Assembly (NCBI GenBank): GCA_041493345.1
Contig: JBGPYQ010000021.1
Location: 1 to 25,647 of the forward strand
DNA length: 25,647 nt
Source of the DNA: VBDM01 sp041493345
GTDB taxonomy: Bacteria; Pseudomonadota; Gammaproteobacteria; Burkholderiales; SG8-39
Direction: 5' to 3'
Shown here: piece by piece, positions 20,181-25,647 of the stretch
Layout: each line of letters opens with the position of its first letter
Numbering within the stretch: position 1 is the stretch's first letter
Notes under the pieces: model-generated
Databases searched by the model: none
What the model was told of the DNA's origin: nothing
The model's input: the letters and a program-made list of their open reading frames with translations, nothing else
Position numbers and translations under genes: made by a program

Positions 20181-23100
20181 ATGATGAATTCCCTCGATAT
20201 CGCCGACCTCGAGGAGCGCCGCCGCGCGCTCGACCCCGCGCGCTCGTTCATCGTGCAGGCGCCGGCGGGCTCGGGGAAGACCGAACTCCTCATCCAGCGC
20301 TACCTCGTTCTGCTCTCGCGCGTCGCGCAGCCCGAAGAAATCGCCGCGATCACGTTTACAAGGAAAGCCGCGGCCGAGATGCGCAAGCGCGTGCTGGAAG
20401 CGCTGGCTTCGGCGCGAAGCGCGGATCGCCCGCCCGAGCCGCATCGTGCCCTCACCTGGGAGCATGCGCGCGCGGTGATCGAGCGCGACCGCGGGCAGGG
20501 CTGGAGGCTGGAGGAGAACGCCGCGCGGCTTCGCATCCAGACCTTCGACGCGCTCTGCGCTTCGCTCACGCGCCAGATGCCGGTGCTCGCCGCCTTCGGC
20601 GCGCAGCCCGAGCCGCTGGAGGACGCGATGCCTCTCTACACCGAAGCGGCGCGCGCGACACTCGCGCTGCTGGAAGAGAAAGGCAAAGCCGCGGATCTCG
20701 TCGCGAAGCTCCTTGTTCACCTCGACAACAACGTGAAGACCGCCGGCGATCTCATTGCAGGCATGCTCGCGCGGCGCGACCACTGGCTGCGCAACGTGGC
20801 AGGGAAAATGAGGGGCGCGCACGGCCGCGACGCGCTCGAGGCCGCGCTTCAGGTGGAGCGGGCTGCAGCGGTGGCAAGAGTGCGCGCGCTCTTCCCTCAC
20901 CCCGGTCCTCTCCCGCAAGCGGGAGAGGGAGCAAAAACAGTACCCTCACCCCAACCCTCTCCCGCAAGCGGGAGAGGGGGAAAGATCAAAGTCCCCCTCT
21001 CCCCCGAATTCGGGGGAGAGGGCAGGGTGAGGGGGACGGACGTCGAAACCTGGCAGCAGCTCGCCGCCGAACTCCTCACGCAGAAAGGCGAATGGCGCAA
21101 GAAAAACCCCACCGCACAGGCGCTTTCCGCCGATACGAAGACTAGCGAACCCTTGCGAGGGGCGCTCGCCGCGCTCTCCGGACTGCCGCCCCGGCGCTAC
21201 ACCGACGCGCAGTGGGAAGCCCTCGACGCCATCACGCAGGTCCTGCCGCTCGCGGTGGCGCAGCTGAAAGTCGTCTTCGCCGCGCACGGCCAGGCCGATT
21301 TCGTCGAGATCGCGCAGGGCGCGAGCGCGGCACTCGGCGACGCGGACGCGCCGACCGACCTGTTGCTGTCCCTGGACTACCGCATCCATCACATCCTCGT
21401 GGACGAATTCCAGGACACGTCCTTCACCCAGTTCGAACTGCTGGAAAAGCTCACGGCAGGTTGGCAAGCCGACGACGCTCGCACGCTCTTCCTCGTCGGC
21501 GATCCGATGCAGTCCATCTACCGCTTCCGCGAGGCGGAAGTCGGACTGTTCCTGCGCGCGCGCCGCGGCGGGATCGGTACGGTGGCGCTCGAGCCGCTCA
21601 CGCTCTCGGTTAACTTCCGCTCGCAGGCCGACATCGTGGATTGGGTGAACGGCGCTTTCGAGCAGGTGATGCCCAGGGCGGAGGACATTGCCTCCGGCGC
21701 CGTGCCGTACACGCGATTCGAGCCGCAGAACCCGGCCGAGGCCGACGCGGTGCGCGTGCACGCCTTCTGGAACGGCGACGCCGAAGGCGAGGCCGCGCAG
21801 GTCGCCGTGCTCGCCGCGCAGGCGCAGGGCGAAGGCACGGTCGCGATCCTCGTGCGCAACCGCAGCCACCTCGAGCACATCGTGCCGAAGCTGAAGGAGA
21901 AAAAATTGCGCTTTCGCGCGATCGAGATCGAGCCGCTAGCCCACCGCCAGGTGGTGCAGGACTTGCTCGCGCTCACGCGCGCGCTCGCGCACCCCGCCGA
22001 CCGTCTCGCGTGGCTCGCTTGCCTTCGCGCGCCCTGGTGCGGCCTCACGCTCGCTGACCTGCACGCGCTCGCCGGCACCGATCAAGGAGAAACCTCCTCG
22101 CCCCCTTCAGGGGGCGAGGGGAAGAGGGCCGCCGCAATTCAGCAGGATTTATTTTCCGAGACCGGTTCTCCGCGCGGTTCGGTTGTAAAAATCGGCAAAA
22201 ATCTTTCGGCAACCGCCACGCTCTGGGAGTTGATGCACGACGAAGCGCGCCTCGCGCGCCTCTCCGCAGACGGCCGCGCGCGTCTCGCTGGAGACGGCGC
22301 GGGGCGCCGTGGCACCCGCGAAGCGCTCGCCCACGCATTCACGAACCGCCTGCGCGGTTCCTTGCGCGATCGCGTCGAAGGCGCGTGGCTCGCGCTCGGC
22401 GGCCCGGCGTGCGTCGAGACCGACACCGACCTCGAGGACGCCGAGATCTATCTCGACTATCTCGAAGAATCGGAGGAGGCGGGCGAGATCGCCGATCCCG
22501 CCGCGTTCGAGGAAGGCCTGGCCGGTCTCTACGCCCTGCCCGACCTGCACGCGCAGCCCACCGATCCGCAAATCCTGACCATCCACAAGGCGAAGGGCCT
22601 TGAGTTCGACACCGTCATCGTCCCGGGGCTGGGATCGGGCACGGGCCGCGACGAGCGCAAGCTCTTCGTGTGGATGGAGCGGCCGGGAATGGACGGGGGC
22701 GGCGAGGGGGGCCAACTGCTGCTTGCGCCGATCAATCCCGCCGGCAGCGACAAGGACCTCAGCTACGAATACATCCGCGGCCTCGACAAGGAGAAGGCCG
22801 GCCACGAAAACGGCCGCCTGCTCTACGTCGCCGCAACGCGCGCAAAAAAACACCTGCACCTGCTCGGCGACGCGAGACTGGCCGCGAACGGCGACGAAAC
22901 CGAAGTGAAAGATCCGAGCACCGGTTCGCTCCTCGCCAAGCTCTGGCCCGCGGTCGAAGCCGATTTCGTCGAGGCGGCCCGCACTTCACCTCTTACTCCC
23001 TCGCCCCCGTCGGGGGGAGAGGGCAGGGGTGAGGGGGCGGTCGTCAATCAAGACCTCCGCCGCCTGCCCTCGGACTGGACTCTGCCCCCAGCCCCGCCAG

Positions 23101-23690
23101 GCGCCACCTGGGTGCCGCCGCAAGACACTGCACGCGTGCCGGATGAAATCGAATTCTCCTGGGCGGGCGAAACCGCGCGCCACGTCGGCAGCGTCGTGCA
23201 TCGCTGGCTGCAGCGCATCGCCGAGGACGAATTGCGCGGCTGGGACCGCAAGCGCGTCGAGAAAATGCGCGAGGGCATCGCCCGGGAGCTTGCCGCGCGC
23301 GGTGTGGAGGAAAACGATCTCAAGGCGGCCACAACACGCGTGGCGAGCGCGCTCGGCCAAGCACTGGAGGACAAGCGCGGGCGCTGGCTGCTCGGGCCGC
23401 AGCGCGAATCGCGCAACGAGCATCGCCTCACCGCGCTGATCGACGGCGGGCGCCGCGTTTACGTCATCGACCGGACGTTCATGGATCGGGAAGACAAGCG
23501 CTGGATCGTGGACTACAAAACCAGCACTCACGAAGGCGCGGATATCGAAGCGTTCCTCGACCAGGAGCAGGAGCGTTATCGCGCGCAGCTCGCGCGCTAC
23601 GCCGCCGCGCTCGGGCCGGCGCAACTGGGCCTATACTTTCCGCTCCTCGGGGGCTGGCGCGAATGGGACGTAAAAATCAATAGGCGATAA
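20181..23690 (+). CDS. AddA-like UvrD/Rep-family helicase-nuclease with in-frame palindromic repeats
   Basis: Superfamily-1 helicase plus RecB-type nuclease; the probable partner of the AddB-like protein in DNA-end resection. 1,169 aa. Motif I is APAGSGKT (K33); motif Ia ITFTRKAAAEMRKR and QTFDALCASL follow. Walker B VDEFQDTS lies at 407-414, motif III is VGDPMQSIYRFREA, and later motifs are LTIHKAKGLEFDTVI and RLLYVAATRAKKHL. The nuclease contains VVHRWL (H1007), VIDRTF (D1097) and VDYKTS (D1111, K1113). AGGAG stands 7 nt before ATG 20181. Unusually, translated copies of palindromic repeats interrupt the helicase at about residues 238-286 and 639-647, and the linker before the nuclease at about 937-953. 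No stop or frameshift results and all motifs survive, so the protein is probably still functional. The next gene's ribosome-binding site overlaps the stop. Confidence 0.92.
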   Translation: MMNSLDIADLEERRRALDPARSFIVQAPAGSGKTELLIQRYLVLLSRVAQPEEIAAITFTRKAAAEMRKRVLEALASARSADRPPEPHRALTWEHARAVIERDRGQGWRLEENAARLRIQTFDALCASLTRQMPVLAAFGAQPEPLEDAMPLYTEAARATLALLEEKGKAADLVAKLLVHLDNNVKTAGDLIAGMLARRDHWLRNVAGKMRGAHGRDALEAALQVERAAAVARVRALFPHPGPLPQAGEGAKTVPSPQPSPASGRGGKIKVPLSPEFGGEGRVRGTDVETWQQLAAELLTQKGEWRKKNPTAQALSADTKTSEPLRGALAALSGLPPRRYTDAQWEALDAITQVLPLAVAQLKVVFAAHGQADFVEIAQGASAALGDADAPTDLLLSLDYRIHHILVDEFQDTSFTQFELLEKLTAGWQADDARTLFLVGDPMQSIYRFREAEVGLFLRARRGGIGTVALEPLTLSVNFRSQADIVDWVNGAFEQVMPRAEDIASGAVPYTRFEPQNPAEADAVRVHAFWNGDAEGEAAQVAVLAAQAQGEGTVAILVRNRSHLEHIVPKLKEKKLRFRAIEIEPLAHRQVVQDLLALTRALAHPADRLAWLACLRAPWCGLTLADLHALAGTDQGETSSPPSGGEGKRAAAIQQDLFSETGSPRGSVVKIGKNLSATATLWELMHDEARLARLSADGRARLAGDGAGRRGTREALAHAFTNRLRGSLRDRVEGAWLALGGPACVETDTDLEDAEIYLDYLEESEEAGEIADPAAFEEGLAGLYALPDLHAQPTDPQILTIHKAKGLEFDTVIVPGLGSGTGRDERKLFVWMERPGMDGGGEGGQLLLAPINPAGSDKDLSYEYIRGLDKEKAGHENGRLLYVAATRAKKHLHLLGDARLAANGDETEVKDPSTGSLLAKLWPAVEADFVEAARTSPLTPSPPSGGEGRGEGAVVNQDLRRLPSDWTLPPAPPGATWVPPQDTARVPDEIEFSWAGETARHVGSVVHRWLQRIAEDELRGWDRKRVEKMREGIARELAARGVEENDLKAATTRVASALGQALEDKRGRWLLGPQRESRNEHRLTALIDGGRRVYVIDRTFMDREDKRWIVDYKTSTHEGADIEAFLDQEQERYRAQLARYAAALGPAQLGLYFPLLGGWREWDVKINRR
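20894..20930 (+). repeat. Palindromic repeat unit A inside AddA-like gene
   Basis: A CCCTCACCCC arm, GGT, then hairpin CCTCTCCCGC-AA-GCGGGAGAGG (20907-20916/20919-20928). Translated in frame as PHPGPLPQAGEGA. Confidence 0.9.
20943..20980 (+). repeat. Palindromic repeat unit B inside AddA-like gene
   Basis: Same orientation as unit A: CCCTCACCCC arm, AA, then an 11-bp stem (20955-20965/20968-20978). Nearly identical to A in sequence but read in another frame, as PSPQPSPASGRGG. Confidence 0.9.
20993..21035 (-). repeat. Palindromic repeat unit C, inverted, inside AddA-like gene
   Basis: Perfect 28-nt palindrome (20995-21022, centre GAATTC) followed by CAGGGTGAGGG, the reverse complement of the arm seen in A and B. 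The unit is therefore in opposite orientation. Translated as PLSPEFGGEGRVRG. Confidence 0.9.
22096..22119. repeat. Palindromic repeat unit D (hairpin only) inside AddA-like gene
   Basis: 11-bp stem CCTCGCCCCCT/AGGGGGCGAGG with a 2-nt loop, translated within SSPPSGGEGKR. The CCCTCACCCC-type arm is absent or degraded (GAAGAGGG follows). Confidence 0.8.
22998..23035 (-). repeat. Palindromic repeat unit E inside AddA-like gene
   Basis: Imperfect hairpin (CCCTC/GAGGG plus CCCCC/GGGGG with one G-A mismatch) followed by CAGGGGTGAGGG, the same inverted arm as unit C. Translated as PSPPSGGEGRGEG. Confidence 0.85.
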
Positions 23691-23700
23691 GGAGGAGAAA

Positions 23701-24732
23701 ATGGCCGATTCCGGTTCGATGGCAAATCACAACGTCTCCCGCCGCGCCGTGCTCGGTGCCGCCGCCGCTGCCGCGGGCGCCGCAGTCCTTGCGCCCGGCG
23801 CGGTGCTCGCGCAGCAGCAATTGCGCTGCGCGCCGGTGCCCGCGCCCGCCGCGAAAGGTCCGCGGGTGTATCTCGACTACGACCAGGCAGAGCTCGACGC
23901 CGCCTACGATCAATTGCCCTGGGCGCCCAACCTGCCGCAGGTGACCGGGCGCTATGCAAGCAACAGCGAACTGGTGCGCAAGCGCATCGGCGATCCGCGG
24001 CGCGTCCCCTACGGCCAGACCGAGGTGGAGAGGCTCGATATTGTCCGCACCGCCCGTCCCAACGCGCCCATCATGGTGTTTCTGCACGGCGGCGCCTGGC
24101 GCGGCGGGGCCGCGAGAAACTACGCTTTTCCCGCGGAGACGTTTGCACGGCTGGGCGCGCACTACGTCGTCCCGGATTTCATTGCGGTGGAGGCCGCGGG
24201 CGGGAGCCTGTTCCCGATGGTGGAACAGGTGCGGCGCGCGACGGCCTGGACGTACAAGAACGCGGCGAGCTTTGGCGGGGACCCGAGCCGCCTCTATCTC
24301 TGCGGCCACTCCTCGGGCGCTCACCTCGGCGGCTGCGTCATGATCACCGACTGGGAGAAGGACTTCGGCCTGCCCGCCGACACGGTGAAAGGCGCGCTGC
24401 TCGTCTCAGGAATGTACGACCTCAAGGCGCCGCGGCTTTCCGCGCGCAGCTCTTATGTCAAGTTCACCGACGAAATGGAGGACGCGCTCAGCGCGCAGCG
24501 GCACCTCGAGCGCATCAACGCGCCGCTCATCATCGCCCACGCCGCGCTCGACACCCCGGACTTCCAGCGCCAATCGCGCGACTTCGCCGACGCACTGAGG
24601 AAAGCGGGCAAGGCCGTGGAGCTCATCCGCGGCGAGGGCTACAACCACTTCGAGTTCATCGAGACGCTGGCGAATCCGTTCGGGATCCTGGGCGGCGCGG
24701 CGATGGCGCAGATGAAGCTCGGCTCGACATGA
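23701..24732 (+). CDS. Exported alpha/beta hydrolase (HGGxW esterase/formamidase-like)
   Basis: Serine hydrolase of the alpha/beta fold, probably acting on a small ester or amide; substrate unknown. 343 aa. ATG 23701 follows AAGGAGG, which overlaps the end of the AddA-like gene, so the two are likely co-transcribed (10-nt gap). The N-terminus has a twin-arginine-like signal, SRRAVLGAAAAAAGAAVLAP, with cleavage near residue 38. The oxyanion motif is HGGAW (129-133). The nucleophile is S204 in CGHSSGAHLGG, the acid is D284 or D287 (ALDTPDFQ), and the histidine is H316 (YNHFEF). HGGxW plus GxSxG resembles eukaryotic-type arylformamidase and BD-FAE esterases. In the alternative start at codon 7 (MANHNVSRR) the signal would be unchanged. 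Confidence 0.9.
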   Translation: MADSGSMANHNVSRRAVLGAAAAAAGAAVLAPGAVLAQQQLRCAPVPAPAAKGPRVYLDYDQAELDAAYDQLPWAPNLPQVTGRYASNSELVRKRIGDPRRVPYGQTEVERLDIVRTARPNAPIMVFLHGGAWRGGAARNYAFPAETFARLGAHYVVPDFIAVEAAGGSLFPMVEQVRRATAWTYKNAASFGGDPSRLYLCGHSSGAHLGGCVMITDWEKDFGLPADTVKGALLVSGMYDLKAPRLSARSSYVKFTDEMEDALSAQRHLERINAPLIIAHAALDTPDFQRQSRDFADALRKAGKAVELIRGEGYNHFEFIETLANPFGILGGAAMAQMKLGST

Positions 24733-24749
24733 GGGCGAGGCGGGCCGGG

Positions 24750-24765
24750 GATAGCTTGCGCTATC
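24750..24765. terminator. Small hairpin between convergent genes
   Basis: GATAGC-TTGC-GCTATC, a 6-bp stem in the 31-bp gap between the hydrolase and the beta-propeller gene, overlapping the latter's stop codon. No T tract; a weak bidirectional terminator at best. Confidence 0.25.
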
Positions 24766-25647
24766 ACTTCGGATTCAGAATCAGCTTCTGAATTCGCCAG
24801 TTCAATAGCTCGGCGACGAAGACCACGTTCTCGGACGGGCAGGCGATTTCGTGAATCCAGCCGAACTGTTTGAGCTGCCTGCCGGACTCGCCGAGCACGC
24901 CCAATACCTTCCCGTCCAGGCTCAGCTTGTACAAGCGGCCCGGGTACGCGTCGGAGCTGTACAGCACCTGGCTCGGCCCGGGCGTGATGCAAACCGTCCA
25001 GGGGGCGCCGGGCGAGAACGTACCCGAGGTCGCGTTCGGGTCGGGCTTGTTGCCGATCACCGGACGGGTGCCGTGATCGAACGGCACATCGATCGTGATC
25101 GCGCGCAGGAACTTGCCCTCGCCGTCGAACACCTGGATGCGCCGGTTGAAGCGGTCGGCCACGTAGATGTTCCCTTGCGCATCGGCCGCGATGCTGTGCG
25201 GAGTGTTGAACTGCCCGGGCTGGTCGCCGCGCTCGCCCCAGGACTTGATCCAGTTGCCGTTCTTGTCGATCTTGGCGATGCGCGAGTTGATATACCCGTC
25301 GCTGATGAAGATGTTGCCGGCCGGATCCCAGGTCACATCGGTCACCTGCCTGAACCGTCCGTCCACGGCAGGCAGCGGCGGATTGGGATGCTTCAACGGC
25401 GCGGTGTCTTCGTCCGAGGCTTCCTGCTTGCGCCCGAACACCATCAGCACGCGGCCTTGCGGGCTGAACTTGACGACCATGTCGGAGCCCTTGTCCACGG
25501 CCCAGATGTTGTCGTCGCGGTCGATGCGCACGGTATGCCCGAACGACCAGGCGTACAGGTTCTTGCCGATCTCGCGGATGTACTTGCCGTCGGGGCCGAA
25601 CTCCAGCACTTGCGCGGCCGATGCCGCGTAGGCCGGACCGGTGGTGC
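24764..25647 (-). CDS. NHL-repeat beta-propeller protein (PAL-like), 5' end outside window
   Basis: Six-bladed propeller of the NHL class, similar to proteins annotated as peptidyl-alpha-hydroxyglycine alpha-amidating lyase-like; the actual activity of bacterial members is mostly unknown. 293 codons plus the stop are visible; the frame is open to the right edge (ending at TTGPAYAASAAQVLEF, read inwards), so the N-terminus and any signal peptide are missing. Repeated blades are recognisable: VRIDRDDNIWAVDKGSDMVVKF, VTWDPAGNIFISDGYINSRIAKID, IAADAQGNIYVADRFNRRIQVFD, SSDAYPGRLYKLSLDGKVLG and HEIACPSENVVFVAELLNWRIQKL. Each has the NHL pattern of a buried D/A followed by N-R-I. It converges on the hydrolase gene. 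Its family is clear; its function is not. Confidence 0.88.
   Translation of the reverse strand, partial: TTGPAYAASAAQVLEFGPDGKYIREIGKNLYAWSFGHTVRIDRDDNIWAVDKGSDMVVKFSPQGRVLMVFGRKQEASDEDTAPLKHPNPPLPAVDGRFRQVTDVTWDPAGNIFISDGYINSRIAKIDKNGNWIKSWGERGDQPGQFNTPHSIAADAQGNIYVADRFNRRIQVFDGEGKFLRAITIDVPFDHGTRPVIGNKPDPNATSGTFSPGAPWTVCITPGPSQVLYSSDAYPGRLYKLSLDGKVLGVLGESGRQLKQFGWIHEIACPSENVVFVAELLNWRIQKLILNPK

Noticed and set aside
20894..23035. Repeats in the AddA-like gene as a CRISPR array, or as evidence of a pseudogene or frameshift.
   Set aside because: Units are few, irregularly spaced and in mixed orientation with no spacers of constant length; the reading frame and all helicase/nuclease motifs are intact.
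1..25647. Search by eye for tRNA, rRNA, riboswitch, phage or toxin-antitoxin genes.
   Set aside because: None could be supported; intergenic regions are short and lack the expected conserved signatures.

Overview
The window is high-GC, densely coded DNA that looks like a betaproteobacterial chromosome (Burkholderiales/Nitrosomonadales-like). This rests on the trxA-rho pair, an Azotobacter-type 7Fe ferredoxin, an orphan Bug/TctC periplasmic binding protein next to a DoxX protein, and a split AddB-like/AddA-like repair pair of the type annotated in Betaproteobacteria. The lineage is inferred from gene content and protein style, not from a search.

Layout. 1-1331 (minus): 5' part of rho and complete trxA, with a pyrimidine-rich leader in front of rho. 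1578-3635: fdxA (plus), then an intact 1,319-bp IS5-family element whose 4-bp target duplication (TTAG) contains the fdxA stop codon, then a cold-shock gene with its own promoter, structured leader and terminator. 3636-3955: non-coding, with a perfect 17-bp-stem hairpin and candidate KdpE direct repeats. 3956-12244 (plus): a full potassium-pump operon, two tiny membrane ORFs followed by kdpF-A-B-C-D-E with overlapping or nearly touching cistrons. 12273-14608 (minus): cydAB, a cyanide-insensitive-type bd quinol oxidase, converging on kdpE. 14709-16111 (minus): doxX-tctC. 16235-23690 (plus): AddB-like nuclease, an exported cyclase-family protein with its own promoter, and an AddA-like helicase-nuclease. 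23701-24732 (plus): an exported alpha/beta hydrolase. 24764-end (minus): an NHL beta-propeller protein cut by the window edge.

Most unusual structure: the AddA-like gene carries at least five palindromic repeat units (a CCCTCACCCC-type arm beside a CCCTCTCCC...GGGAGAGGG hairpin) at three separate places inside its reading frame. They are translated in different frames and orientations without breaking the protein, so the gene looks like a tolerant host for in-frame repeat insertion, comparable in logic to Rickettsia palindromic elements. Also worth attention: two conserved-looking micro-ORFs that start the kdp operon, the IS insertion that recreates the fdxA stop, the candidate rut site in the rho leader, and the placement of two unrelated formamidase-like exported hydrolases around the AddA-like gene. 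No tRNA, rRNA or CRISPR array was seen.
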